Assembly (NCBI GenBank): GCA_002050365.1
Contig: MWYZ01000047.1
Span: 1-53,834 of the forward strand
Direction: 5' to 3'
DNA length: 53,834 nucleotides
Source of the DNA: Acidobacteria bacterium 28-1
Lineage (GTDB): Bacteria > Acidobacteriota > Blastocatellia > Pyrinomonadales > Pyrinomonadaceae
Positions 28,418 to 36,784 of this stretch are shown here, piece by piece (the first letter of the stretch is position 1; each line of letters begins with the position of its first letter). Both the position numbers and the translations under genes were made by a program. Under the pieces are notes generated by a model. It saw only the letters and a list, made by a program, of their open reading frames with translations, was not told the DNA's origin and searched no databases.

Positions 28418-29353
28418 TTAGTCGGTGATTTGATTTTCTATCTGATTAGATTTTTGATGCGCGCGTGGATGAAATTTTTCGTAAGTTGTTCGTAAATGTG
28501 TGTCGGTAATGTGCGTATAAATTTGCGTAGTAGAAATATCGGCGTGTCCGAGCATTTGTTGGACGCTGCGGATGTCAGCCCGATTTTGAATCAGATGAGT
28601 CGCAAAAGAATGGCGGAGCGTGTGCGGCGAAACGTCTGGCAAACCGATTCTTTCAGCGTATTCTTTGACCAATATAAAAATCACCTGACGGTTTATAGGT
28701 TTTCCAGAAACGCCGACGAAAACATTGTTTGTCTCGACGTTTTCTTTCTCGCGCCTGACTGTCAAATAATTTTTGAGCCATTCAACCGCGCTTTTTCCAA
28801 TCGGAACTTTTCGAGTTTTGCTGCCTTTTCCCTTACACGTCAAAATTCCCGCGTCAATGTCAACGTCGCTCATTTTCAAATCAACTGCCTCCGAAACACG
28901 CAAGCCGCACGCATACAATACTTCTAAAATCGCACGGTCGCGCAAACCGATTTCAGTCGAAACATTTGGAACTCCCAATAAACTTTCGACATCCGTTTGA
29001 TTCAAAAAATTCGGTAGGTAAGAACCTTTCTGCGGCGCGTCCAAATTCTCCGACGGATTTTTCGTAATATGTCCGTCGAACTGCAAAAATTTATAAAAGC
29101 CGCGCAACGCGCTAATCATCCGCCGTTTAGAATTTTCCGATAAATTTTCGCCCGCTAAATCAATTAACCATTCGCGCAAATCTTGGCGCGTCAAACCGAG
29201 CAAATCGAAACGGTTCTTCGTCGCCCAAGTTTCCAACTTCGCCAAATCTCTCGCGTAACTTTCGACGGAGTTTTTCGCCAAGCCCTTTTCGACCTGCAAA
29301 TATGAAAGATATTCGCGCACAAAATCACGTTTCTTCGGATGTTCGTCTGACAT
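28418..29353 (-). CDS. xerD: Site-specific tyrosine recombinase XerD
   Basis: A 311-residue XerC/D-type recombinase that resolves chromosome dimers at dif. The N-terminal SAM-like DNA-binding domain covers about residues 10-95 (YLSYLQVEKGLAKNSVESYA). The catalytic residues are all visible: R152 in ACGLRVSEA, K176 in CKGKGSK, H244 and R247 in HTLRHSFATH, H270 in GHADISTTQ and Y279. Length and the absence of neighbouring phage genes favour the housekeeping XerD over a mobile integrase. The last 20 residues are a polar extension. It lies at the end of the membrane-protein run, after a 116-bp gap. Confidence 0.88.
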   Translation of the reverse strand: MSDEHPKKRDFVREYLSYLQVEKGLAKNSVESYARDLAKLETWATKNRFDLLGLTRQDLREWLIDLAGENLSENSKRRMISALRGFYKFLQFDGHITKNPSENLDAPQKGSYLPNFLNQTDVESLLGVPNVSTEIGLRDRAILEVLYACGLRVSEAVDLKMSDVDIDAGILTCKGKGSKTRKVPIGKSAVEWLKNYLTVRREKENVETNNVFVGVSGKPINRQVIFILVKEYAERIGLPDVSPHTLRHSFATHLIQNRADIRSVQQMLGHADISTTQIYTHITDTHLRTTYEKFHPRAHQKSNQIENQITD

Positions 29354-29469
29354 ATTTTGGTTTGAAGTTTTGAAAGTATTAGGAAGAAATAAATAGACGC
29401 AAGCGTGTTAAAACTCGCGCCTATATCTTAAGAGATACAATTTTTAAAAGCAAGAAAATATATTTCTAA

Positions 29470-31113
29470 TCAAAAATCGTCATTATAATTTTTCCGCGTG
29501 TGCGACGGACAATTTGCTGTATTCAAACTTTCAACGTATTGTGTCATTTCTCTTCGAGCGACAAACCGCGACCAATTCCACGTGCGAAAATCATTCTCAG
29601 TTTCTGCTTCATTAAAGCGATGCGAGATTTTGTGCTTGACCGTGCATTGCTGCTCAAAGCTCATCGTCGGCAAATTTTCCAAAAGCGCGGGAACGGCATC
29701 GTCGCTCAATTCCGACGCATAAAACGAATCGAAGACGCGCCCTTCCTGCATCAGACGAACATTTGTGCGGACGATAAAATCGTCGGGGTTAAAAACGTGC
29801 AAAGTTCCGATGACAAAAACCGCCGACCACAACGCGCCCCACGCAAATTGTTCGCGCACGCCGCGCAAAACCGTCAGGGCAAACCATACGAAGACGACCG
29901 CGAGCCAAATCATAAACGCCATCGGATAAAGCCGAACGGTCGTTAAACCGTAACCCAAATTCCCCGTCAAAAGCAGCAACCTCTGCGTCGCGGAAATCAT
30001 AATCACGAACAGCAGAACGATTTGAATGCCCGCCAGAACGCGATAAATTTTTTCATTCACGGGTTTGTCTCGTCGCAAAAGCCAATGCGAAACGAGCAAA
30101 ATCGGCAGTACGAGTGCGGCGACCGTGACGAGTTCACCGAAACCGCGTCGGGCATAATCGGCGAGTTTAAAATCAGGCGTGTTCTGCACCAAATCCATTC
30201 CGCCGAACAAATAAGGAATCTGCACGATAACAAAACCTAGAAACAGCAAATTTATTAAACCTAAAACAATCGAAATTTCAATCGCGCCGAGCGTAAAAGA
30301 TTTCGGCATCACCGAATTATCAAAATTTCGCCAATCCCAAGTTTTTGTTTCCTCTTTCACTTTGGCTTCATTTTCTTTGCTTTCATCTTCTTTGCTTTCG
30401 GTGATACTCAAGGTTTGTGCTTTTACCTCTGGCATATTCTCCGGCGCAAACGCATGAATCAATGAACCGCGCAAATAGCCTGCGACAATCCACGAAAACA
30501 AACCGATTAAAAATACGTGCGTGAACAAAATCTCTGGATTGATGCGGAAAGTTTGTTCGATAATGCCTTGAAAAACCGCGTCCGCCGCCATAAAAAGTGC
30601 GCCGAAGACGAGCAGAATCGGCGCGGCAATCGCCAAACCGCGCAAGACGGCAATAAGATGTTTTGTCCAACCTTTCTGCGGCAGCGTTTTCCATTTTATA
30701 TCTTCAAACACCAAATAAAACGGCGCGAAAGCTGCGTTGAGAGCTGACCAAAATCCGGCTAGTCCGTAATGAAAAACGCCCGCAATATTTGCTTTTATTT
30801 TCAGCGCGGGTAAAGTTAGAAGCGACAGAATTGTCAAAATCGCCAATGAATTTGCCAGCTTCAATTCGATCGAATCGCGCCAGACGAACATCGCTGCAAA
30901 CAAAATCAGCGCAACGTGCAAAGCGACGGTTTGCACGCTTAAAAGTTCGCTTCGGCGGCGCGAAGTGAGCATTATCATCGCCGCGACGAGTGTGCCAATC
31001 CACAGAAAAACATTCAAACCCCAAGGCGTTACGCGCAAAAGCGCATCGCCCAAAATGCCCAATAACAACGCCGCTTCCAAAATCTCTAAACCGGTTTTCG
31101 TTTTTTCGTTCAT
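29470..31113 (-). CDS. DUF4173-type multi-pass membrane protein
   Basis: A 547-residue protein with about 11-12 hydrophobic segments and a charged cytoplasmic loop in the middle (KEDESKENEAKVKEETKTW). The segment FDNSVMPKSFTLGAIEISIV, the following LGLINLLFLGFVIVQIPYLF and ADYARRGFGELVTVAAL match what I know of the DUF4173/DUF4153 family, whose function is unknown. The C-terminal part after residue 450 is soluble (HVFNPDDFIVRTNVRLM). It lies 10 nt after the FAD-dependent reductase gene in a tight run of membrane genes. Confidence 0.75.
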   Translation of the reverse strand: MNEKTKTGLEILEAALLLGILGDALLRVTPWGLNVFLWIGTLVAAMIMLTSRRRSELLSVQTVALHVALILFAAMFVWRDSIELKLANSLAILTILSLLTLPALKIKANIAGVFHYGLAGFWSALNAAFAPFYLVFEDIKWKTLPQKGWTKHLIAVLRGLAIAAPILLVFGALFMAADAVFQGIIEQTFRINPEILFTHVFLIGLFSWIVAGYLRGSLIHAFAPENMPEVKAQTLSITESKEDESKENEAKVKEETKTWDWRNFDNSVMPKSFTLGAIEISIVLGLINLLFLGFVIVQIPYLFGGMDLVQNTPDFKLADYARRGFGELVTVAALVLPILLVSHWLLRRDKPVNEKIYRVLAGIQIVLLFVIMISATQRLLLLTGNLGYGLTTVRLYPMAFMIWLAVVFVWFALTVLRGVREQFAWGALWSAVFVIGTLHVFNPDDFIVRTNVRLMQEGRVFDSFYASELSDDAVPALLENLPTMSFEQQCTVKHKISHRFNEAETENDFRTWNWSRFVARREMTQYVESLNTANCPSHTRKNYNDDF

Positions 31114-31123
31114 ATTTTTAATT

Positions 31124-32302
31124 TCAGTTTTTTAATAATGACGCATTCAAAGAATTACTTTTTGCATTGATTTTTATTTCGACATCGGGAAACGAACCGC
31201 GCCCGAAAAAGACGTGGCTGGCGAATTTCCTGCCGATTTTTCCACGCAAAAATCCAAATCCAAGTTCCAAAAGTTTCTGATTTGAAACCATTGCAATAAT
31301 TCGCCGCATCCAAAGACGCGAGACGAATCTGGCGCGAAAAAGCTCGCCCGAATAATTTAATAAGATTTTCGGATTATCAGTTTGCAATCTTTCTGTAATC
31401 ACACTCGCCGCCATCGCCGACAGCCGCAAACACGGGTCTAAACCGCCCGCCGTGAGCGGCGAAACCGCGCCTGCTGCATCGCCAATCAGCAAACCGTTTT
31501 CGTTAGCTATCGAGCGCAAAACTCCGCTGACGGGAATTCTGCCGCCGCGAGTTTCGGCTAATTCAGCATTACTTAAATCAATAATTTTTTCCGCCACTTT
31601 TACCTTGAACTTTTTTAACGCTTCACGCGGATTAAAACTAGCGGCATAGCCACCAACGCCGATGTGGATTTCCTCACCGTCGTCGGCAATCCAAGCCAAA
31701 TAGCCGGGCGCAAGTTCGGCATCTAAGAAACAATAAAGTCGTGGCTCGCTCGTGAAAACATTACTGTGAAAAACTTCTTCGTAACCCACAATCCACTCTC
31801 GGTTTTCGTCCAATTTCAAATCTTTGGCGACGCGGGAATTTGTGCCGTCCGCGCCGACAAGAGCTTTGGTTCGCACTTCAAACGATTTACCATTTTTTTC
31901 GAGTTTGAGAATGGTTTCAGATTTTTGTCCGCTAACTTTCGCCGAAACATAGTGCGTTCCGTTTGAAAATTCCACGCCGTTTTCCAAACAATCTTTTAGA
32001 AAACTTCCATAAAGCAAAGCTATTTTGCCAACGCAAAACTCATCCCTTTCGCTCGTTAAATTTATTGATTTCAGCTTCGGCGAATAAAGCGTTACATTGC
32101 GGACAGGTTTGCCTAAAGTTCCCGCCGGAAAATCAAAATCTTCCAAAGTTTTCCGCACGAAAATTCCCGTCGTGTGAATACCTTTTGTCAAATCCGTTTT
32201 GCGGTCAACAAGCAAAATTTTTGCGCCGCCGCGCGAAAGCAATTTGGCGCATTGCAGCCCGGCAAGCCCGGCACCGATGATGACGACATCGTAAGTTTGC
32301 AT
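31124..32302 (-). CDS. Geranylgeranyl reductase-family FAD-dependent oxidoreductase
   Basis: A 392-residue flavoprotein. The N-terminal Rossmann motif is VVIIGAGLAGLQCAKLL followed by LLVDRK, the classic dinucleotide-binding fold. The second FAD motif is LLIGDAAGAVSPLTAGGLDP, which with LVGADGTNSRVAKDL marks the GGR/UbiH-like superfamily. Known members reduce isoprenoid chains of lipids or quinones, or hydroxylate aromatic rings; the substrate here is unknown. It starts 4 nt after the upstream membrane gene, so it is probably co-transcribed with the membrane-protein run. Confidence 0.8.
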   Translation of the reverse strand: MQTYDVVIIGAGLAGLQCAKLLSRGGAKILLVDRKTDLTKGIHTTGIFVRKTLEDFDFPAGTLGKPVRNVTLYSPKLKSINLTSERDEFCVGKIALLYGSFLKDCLENGVEFSNGTHYVSAKVSGQKSETILKLEKNGKSFEVRTKALVGADGTNSRVAKDLKLDENREWIVGYEEVFHSNVFTSEPRLYCFLDAELAPGYLAWIADDGEEIHIGVGGYAASFNPREALKKFKVKVAEKIIDLSNAELAETRGGRIPVSGVLRSIANENGLLIGDAAGAVSPLTAGGLDPCLRLSAMAASVITERLQTDNPKILLNYSGELFRARFVSRLWMRRIIAMVSNQKLLELGFGFLRGKIGRKFASHVFFGRGSFPDVEIKINAKSNSLNASLLKN

Positions 32303-32306
32303 ATTA

Positions 32307-33086
32307 TCAGTCCATTAACACTCGCACTTTTCTTTCCAAATTTTCGCCCGTCATTTCCTTATAAATTGCGGCGATAGCTTTCATTTTTTCAGTTTCTCTT
32401 TCTTCCAGCGCAGAGCGATGATAATGCAACGCTAAAACATCGAAATTAATTAGAGGCGCAATATATTTTAGACTTTGAATTTCGGCGCGAACCGTCCGAG
32501 CATCACCTTTTATTATTTTGTCTAAAGCTCTGTTGATTTCGGCATTTATGACGGACGGAACAACCGCGCTGAAAATTGCGCTGAGAGCAAACGAACGGGT
32601 GAGAACGCTTTTTTCCAGAGACGGCTTAGCCGCTTGATAAGCGCGAAGGGAATTACGCAGATAAACGACGGCTGAAAACATCGGCGTAAAACCCAAAGCA
32701 CCGATAAGGATAAATAATCCAAGCAAACTTATCGGCAATAAAATAATGCCGAGCGAGAGCGAAACAATTCCGCCGACGATAAAAAGTCCGGCGAGAAAAG
32801 CGTTGAGCCATTTTAACTTTTCGCCCCAAATCAGCCACGCGGACATCGCCATCACCGAAACAAAACTTAAAATGTAGGCGAAAGGCTTATAAGTTCCTAG
32901 ATAAGCCGCGCCCCACGCATCGCCTTTGAAAACTATCGGGTCGAAAACAAAACAAACGACGGGCAGAATCACTCCGAAAAGCCAGTCAAAAGTTTTCTGC
33001 GATTCGGTAGATTCAGTTTGAAATTGCCGCCGCCAAAATCCTTTTCGCGGCTCGACTTTTTCTTCATTCAATTTAAGTTTTATCAT
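32307..33086 (-). CDS. Membrane protein, unknown
   Basis: A 259-residue protein with about four TM helices in its first half (FDWLFGVILPVVCFVFDPIV, FAYILSFVSVMAMSAWLIW, AFLAGLFIVGGIVSLSLGII, LLGLFILIGALGF). The C-terminal soluble part carries a helical stretch from AVVPSVINAEINRALDKIIK to the end. I choose ATG 33086 because AAAGGAG lies eight nt before it; a GTG at 33107 overlapping the previous stop codon lacks such a site. Family not recognised. It is one of a run of co-directional membrane genes. Confidence 0.65.
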   Translation of the reverse strand: MIKLKLNEEKVEPRKGFWRRQFQTESTESQKTFDWLFGVILPVVCFVFDPIVFKGDAWGAAYLGTYKPFAYILSFVSVMAMSAWLIWGEKLKWLNAFLAGLFIVGGIVSLSLGIILLPISLLGLFILIGALGFTPMFSAVVYLRNSLRAYQAAKPSLEKSVLTRSFALSAIFSAVVPSVINAEINRALDKIIKGDARTVRAEIQSLKYIAPLINFDVLALHYHRSALEERETEKMKAIAAIYKEMTGENLERKVRVLMD

Positions 33087-33103
33087 TTTGATTTTCTCCT
33101 TTT

Positions 33104-33754
33104 TCACTTCACGCTAACGGTTTGCGGCTGTTCCTCAAGTTTGAAAAAAATCCGCTTGTGCAAAATACTGTCTTCGTCGCCGATTAAAACCGATTCGATA
33201 ACTTTGTCAATACCGATGCCTTCAGCTACGTCGAGGCGCGGGTTTTGCACGTCTGCCGGCAAATCGAAAACTATTTCCTTTTCAAACGCGCCGCCCGCGG
33301 GAACTTTTTCATCAAACGGCGGCACGGGCGTTTCGAGTTCGACAAGACGTTGATATTTATGATTTAGCGCATCTATAACTTCAAATTTCGGAGCGTGCAG
33401 ACCGAGCGCAGCTCGTCTTGCATCGCTAAAAACTTTTACTTTGACAATGTAAAATTCGCCTTTGGCGATTTTATCGCCTATCGTTTTGGTTTTTCGCACA
33501 TCCGTGACCGCCGCGTGCATATGACAATCTATGTAAAATCCACAGAATCCTTTCGGTTCGTTGAGCCCAAGAATTTTTTCTTTGCTTAATAAAGAAACTC
33601 CGATTAATGCAACTGCGTAAATCACAAGCCAAACTGCAACCGCACCTAACACGAATTTTGTCAACCAGAAACTTTTTGTCCATAAAGAGATAATCAGTAA
33701 TACAAATGCTAAACCCAAACCGCCGATTGTCGCCATCATCATTAAAAGTCCCAT
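33104..33754 (-). CDS. Membrane-anchored protein with DUF4352-like soluble domain
   Basis: A 216-residue protein. Two N-terminal TM helices (about residues 5-25 and 33-55) are followed by a soluble domain. In it GEFYIVKVKVFSDARRAALG and FEKEIVFDLPADVQNPRLDV resemble the beta-sandwich of DUF4352-like extracytoplasmic domains. That resemblance is from pattern memory and is weak. A CHMHAAVTD segment near residue 78 has a Cys and two His but no clear metal motif. It starts 15 nt after the previous gene. Confidence 0.6.
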   Translation of the reverse strand: MGLLMMMATIGGLGLAFVLLIISLWTKSFWLTKFVLGAVAVWLVIYAVALIGVSLLSKEKILGLNEPKGFCGFYIDCHMHAAVTDVRKTKTIGDKIAKGEFYIVKVKVFSDARRAALGLHAPKFEVIDALNHKYQRLVELETPVPPFDEKVPAGGAFEKEIVFDLPADVQNPRLDVAEGIGIDKVIESVLIGDEDSILHKRIFFKLEEQPQTVSVK

Positions 33755-33769
33755 TGTTAAGTTTCTCCT

Positions 33770-34273
33770 TTATTTTTTGAATTTACTCTTTTGTTCTACG
33801 CGCTCATCTGTCGTAATGAAACGCCAGATTCGCTTTTCATCAATGTCAAAAGCTCCGATAAATTTTGCGCTTGTCGGTTTTTCTATCAGAACAACCGAAT
33901 TTATTTTTAGCCGCATAATATCTAACTCATGCTTGTCGTAACTTATATCTCCGCTCAAAAAATATTCTGTTGGTGAAATTTCATAAACACTCATTCGACT
34001 GTAACCGCCTGAATCAGTAGCGCCTTCTTGGCGTAGAACTTCTTTTCCGTCAACGCGCAAAATTAGCGTGCGTTCGTATTCAGCCAGAAAAAGGTGAATG
34101 GCGCGACGCTCCAAAATAATTTCTACATTTGTTTGTGGAATTTGAAAGATTGCTTTTGTTGAATAACTTGCCTTGCCGAAAATCAGCCGATAAGAAGTTT
34201 CGCAACCGACTTGTATCGCTCCGATTAATATAAAAAGTCCTAGAAACAGAATTGTTGTTTTAACAAAGCGCAT
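33770..34273 (-). CDS. Exported or membrane-anchored protein, unknown
   Basis: A 167-residue protein with an N-terminal hydrophobic segment (TTILFLGLFILIGAIQVGC). The VGC could be a lipobox (IQVGC), making it a possible lipoprotein. The rest is beta-rich with VEIILERRAIHLFLAEYERT, LILRVDGKEVL, YEISPTEYFLSGDISYDKHE and a C-terminal basic tail. No family recognised. It begins 2 nt after the stop codon of the winged-helix regulator, so the two are probably translationally coupled. Confidence 0.6.
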   Translation of the reverse strand: MRFVKTTILFLGLFILIGAIQVGCETSYRLIFGKASYSTKAIFQIPQTNVEIILERRAIHLFLAEYERTLILRVDGKEVLRQEGATDSGGYSRMSVYEISPTEYFLSGDISYDKHELDIMRLKINSVVLIEKPTSAKFIGAFDIDEKRIWRFITTDERVEQKSKFKK

Positions 34274-34275
34274 TC

Positions 34276-34665
34276 TTATTTCCTCTTCATTGCATTTATT
34301 AATGCTTCCATATGGTTTAAATATTTTTCGAGCGCGTTTCTACCTTCGCTTGTGATTCGATATTCGGTCAACGGAACTCGCCCGTTAAATGATTTTTCGC
34401 ACGTCAAATAACCCGCGTCTTCGAGTTTGCGGGCGTGAACGCTGATGTTGCCGTCCGTTGTGTTCAAAAGATTTTTCAAATCAGTAAAAGACAAACTTTT
34501 GTTCGCCGCGAGTGCGCTGATAATTCCCAAACGCATTCTTTCGTGAATAATCTTGTCGAGTTCAGTTGAAACCGTTTCCGCGGCCTTTGCAATCTTTAAC
34601 GTTTGCGGCTTTTTGGTTTTTTCCGACTGATTTTCTTTTGCTATCGCTAAATTTTTTCTTGCCAT
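34276..34665 (-). CDS. Winged-helix transcriptional regulator (HTH_34 type)
   Basis: A 129-residue regulator. The first 35 residues are basic and probably flexible. The winged helix spans about residues 38-125: IIHERMRLGIISALAANKSL, SFTDLKNLLNTTDGNISVHA, RKLEDAGYLTCEKSF and TEYRITSEGRNALEKYL. This matches small MarR/PadR-like regulators of the HTH_34 family that often precede membrane-protein genes they control. The ligand is unknown. Four nt upstream of the ATG ends a REP-like inverted repeat, so no ordinary Shine-Dalgarno sequence is present. Confidence 0.8.
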   Translation of the reverse strand: MARKNLAIAKENQSEKTKKPQTLKIAKAAETVSTELDKIIHERMRLGIISALAANKSLSFTDLKNLLNTTDGNISVHARKLEDAGYLTCEKSFNGRVPLTEYRITSEGRNALEKYLNHMEALINAMKRK

Positions 34666-34669
34666 TTTT

Positions 34670-34772
34670 GGAACGCCAGCATCTTGCTGGCAATGAACGC
34701 AAAGCGTTCAAAACTTATGTTGATTACGTTACGTCGCTTCCGCGACGTTTGCCAGCAAGATGCTGGCGTTCC
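34670..34772. repeat. REP-like compound inverted repeat (GCCAGC-ATCTT-GCTGGC)
   Basis: Perfect 23-bp outer arms (34670-34692 and 34750-34772) each contain a hairpin, GCCAGC/GCTGGC around a 5-nt ATCTT loop. Inside are two more palindromes: GAACGC-AAA-GCGTTC (34695-34709) and ACGTCGC-TTCC-GCGACGT (34731-34748). The element starts 3 nt after the stop codon of the membrane gene and ends 4 nt before the regulator ATG. A single related unit lies at 41675-41697. Confidence 0.88.
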
Positions 34773-34775
34773 GTT

Positions 34776-35399
34776 TTATCCGCCAAACTTCCGCGCGATA
34801 ATCAATCCGAAAACAATGTGTAAAACGCCGAAGCTGAGTGCCATCATCGAATTTCCAAAACCTGCGGGAAGAAAAAAAGCAATCGTTCCGAGCGCGATAA
34901 AACACCAGCCCATAATCGGAACGGCACGGACTGAAAATGCGCCGCCGCAGACGACCGCCGCGCCGTAAAGCAAAATCCAGACGGGAATCATCACTTCAAA
35001 ATGTCCGAACCGCCACAGCCCGAGCGTTATCACGACTCCGGAAATTAAAGGCGGCAAAAAACTCTTCGCAAATTTTTTCGTCGGCGCAGAATTTATCGGC
35101 ACATTCGCAATCTTCGATTTCTGCCACATCGCAAACAAACCGATAAAAAATGCCAAAATCGCTTCCCCTAACCAGACGATTAACCAATCTCTGATTAGCG
35201 GCTGAGAGTTAGCGATGAAACTCGCGGCAATCGCTGTCGCGCCCATAAAAACGCCGCCGTAGCCCGGAACGGTTGTAAAAATCGCCGACCGTTCCATTGT
35301 CTCGCGGATAAATTGCAGATTATCTATCGCCCGGTCGCTGATGTTTACCGGCTCGCTCACTTCGTTGTTTTCTTTGCGGAGTGCCTGATTCTTCACCAT
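34776..35399 (-). CDS. Membrane protein preceding the regulator, unknown
   Basis: A 207-residue protein. A polar N terminus (NISDRAIDNLQFIRETMERS) is followed by about six TM helices (for example LIVWLGEAILAFFIGLFAMW, VMIPVWILLYGAAVVCGGAF, FIALGTIAFFLPAGF, MALSFGVLHIVFGLIIARKF). The same opening, with helices starting after ERSAIFT(T)VPGYGGV, is common in acidobacterial proteins paired with HTH_34 regulators, as I recall. Function unknown. It is the first gene of the seven-gene run ending at 29470. Confidence 0.7.
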   Translation of the reverse strand: MVKNQALRKENNEVSEPVNISDRAIDNLQFIRETMERSAIFTTVPGYGGVFMGATAIAASFIANSQPLIRDWLIVWLGEAILAFFIGLFAMWQKSKIANVPINSAPTKKFAKSFLPPLISGVVITLGLWRFGHFEVMIPVWILLYGAAVVCGGAFSVRAVPIMGWCFIALGTIAFFLPAGFGNSMMALSFGVLHIVFGLIIARKFGG

Positions 35400-35532
35400 A
35401 CAACGTGAAATTTATACCAAGTTGTTTTATTTGTCAAGAGCTTTATAATATAAAGTCAATTAAATTTCATAAAGGATTTCGCTTGTTTATAGTTAAACTT
35501 TGCGGTATATTTTCAATTCGCCGTCCGTTTGC

Positions 35533-35617
35533 GGAGAGATCGCATAATGGTATTGCAGTAGTCTTGAAAACTACCGTCCGTAAGGATATGCAGGTTCGAC
35601 TCCTGTTCTCTCCGCCA
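35533..35617 (+). tRNA. tRNA-Ser (TGA)
   Basis: An 85-nt class II tRNA with acceptor GGAGAGA/TCTCTCC, discriminator G and encoded CCA. The anticodon stem-loop GTAGT-CTTGAAA-ACTAC gives TGA. The long variable arm has a TCC-GTAA-GGA stem. A single TTTTGGATT-family repeat arm begins about 10 nt after its 3' end (35627-35655). Confidence 0.93.
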
Positions 35618-35676
35618 TTTTAATTTTTGATTTGTGATTTTGGATTGCGGATTTAATTTACGTTTCAAGTAAAAAT

Positions 35677-35712
35677 AAAAATGCTTTGCCGTTATAATGG
35701 CAAAGCATTTTT
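35677..35712. terminator. Bidirectional intrinsic terminator
   Basis: A perfect 14-bp stem, AAAAATGCTTTGCC (35677-35690) with GGCAAAGCATTTTT (35699-35712), has an 8-nt loop. A-tracts and T-tracts flank it on both strands. It lies between tRNA-Ser (plus) and the lysine-rich gene (minus), and would stop transcription from both. Confidence 0.88.
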
Positions 35713-35728
35713 GCGTCTGTCGAAGAAA

Positions 35729-35986
35729 TTAGCGCTTGCTTTTTTTATCCTCGTCTTTTTTCTTCGGTTTCTCACTGCCTTTATCTTTATTATCGTTTGC
35801 GCCGCGCCGCTGCTTTTCAGCTTTCGGCTCGTCTTGATTGCTCTTTTGGTTTGACTTGTCCGGGTCGGATTGTTTCGGCGGTAAACTGCTTTCCCGCCGG
35901 TCCTTCGCCTTTTCTTTTCCCGGAATTACTTCGTCGGTCGTTTTCTTGTTTTTCTCGCCTTTTATCGCTCTTTCATTCGTCGGCAT
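35729..35986 (-). CDS. Small, highly charged low-complexity protein
   Basis: An 85-residue product almost entirely of Lys, Glu, Asp, Ser, Pro and Gln (EKNKKTTDEVIPGKEKAKDR, KQSDPDKSNQKSNQDEPKAE, KPKKKDEDKKSKR). There are no TM segments or Cys residues and it is predicted disordered. GGAG ten nt before the ATG and the terminator just downstream support a real gene. Similar charged small proteins are common in Acidobacteria, but no function is known. Confidence 0.55.
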   Translation of the reverse strand: MPTNERAIKGEKNKKTTDEVIPGKEKAKDRRESSLPPKQSDPDKSNQKSNQDEPKAEKQRRGANDNKDKGSEKPKKKDEDKKSKR

Positions 35987-36130
35987 ATTTTAATTTCTCC
36001 TAGAGTTGGTTTTAAACTTCTCTCTACTTTAATAACAAAAATCCGCGACAAGTTAAACCGAGAGCGCGAAGAATTTCACGACAAAAATTTCTTGCTAAAT
36101 TTGCCTTTTGGGTTTAGTCTATTGAAAAAC

Positions 36131-36148
36131 TGAATGATGATTCATTCA
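36131..36148 (+). promoter_or_regulatory. FadR-type operator
   Basis: TGAATGATGATTCATTCA is a perfect 7-bp inverted repeat (TGAATGA/TCATTCA) with a 4-bp centre. It matches the known Bacillus/Thermus FadR box (TGAATGA-NTAN-TCATTCA) in both half sites. It lies 19 nt before the ATG of a FadR-like TetR gene, so it can mediate autoregulation and control of the overlapping acyl-CoA synthetase gene. Confidence 0.85.
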
Positions 36149-36166
36149 TAAATTGAGAAAATTCTT

Positions 36167-36784
36167 ATGCTACATTCAGATTCTTCCATTGAGCAGGCCC
36201 GCGCCGTCGTCGCCGACAAACGCGAAGCGATTTTGCGGGCGGCGATAAAAGTTTTCGCGCAAAAGGGTTACTTCAATTCAAAAGTGGCGGACATCGCTAA
36301 AGAAGCCGGAATCGCCGACGGCACGGTTTATCTGTATTTCAAAAGCAAAGAGGAAATTTTGCACTCGGTTTTTGACCGCGCGATGGAGGAATTTATTGCG
36401 GAAGGCAAGCGGGAAATCGCCGAAATTGAAGAAGCCGACAAGCGTTTGCAGCGCATCGCGCAGCTGCATCTTGAAAAGCTCGGCGCAGATAGAGACCTAG
36501 CAATCGTCTTTCAAGTCGAACTGCGCGGCTCGACTAAATTTATGGAAGAATTTTCGGGCGGCGGTTTTGCCGAGTATTTGGAAATAATTCAAAAGACTAT
36601 CCAGGAAGGACAAAAGACGGGCGTTTTTCGTAAGGATTTGAGACCGATTACGGCGGCAAAAATCCTCTACGGCGCACTCGATGAAATGGTGACGAACTGG
36701 ATTTTGTCGAAAAGAGCGTATCCGCTCGCGCCGATGGCGGACGAAGTTTTGAAAGTTTATTTCGGAGGCGTTTTGCAGAAGTGA
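36167..36784 (+). CDS. FadR-like TetR/AcrR-family regulator
   Basis: A 205-residue TetR protein. The HTH is at about residues 18-65: KREAILRAAIKVFAQKGYFN, KVADIAKEAGIADGTVYLYF and KSKEEILHSVFDRAMEEFI. The C-terminal ligand domain includes VFQVELRGSTKFMEEF. Similarity to FadR (YsiA) of Bacillus, which senses long-chain acyl-CoA and represses fatty-acid degradation genes, is supported by the canonical operator directly upstream. It is also supported by the acyl-CoA synthetase gene overlapping its stop codon. No clear Shine-Dalgarno sequence precedes its ATG. Confidence 0.88.
   Translation: MLHSDSSIEQARAVVADKREAILRAAIKVFAQKGYFNSKVADIAKEAGIADGTVYLYFKSKEEILHSVFDRAMEEFIAEGKREIAEIEEADKRLQRIAQLHLEKLGADRDLAIVFQVELRGSTKFMEEFSGGGFAEYLEIIQKTIQEGQKTGVFRKDLRPITAAKILYGALDEMVTNWILSKRAYPLAPMADEVLKVYFGGVLQK

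Noticed and set aside
28418..29353. Tyrosine recombinase next to tRNA genes as a phage or island integrase
   Set aside because: Length and motif set fit housekeeping XerD, and there are no att-like repeats of the tRNA ends or phage genes nearby.
35533..35617. Possible selenocysteine tRNA because of the class II arm
   Set aside because: The anticodon is TGA (Ser), not TCA, and the acceptor and T stems have ordinary Ser lengths.
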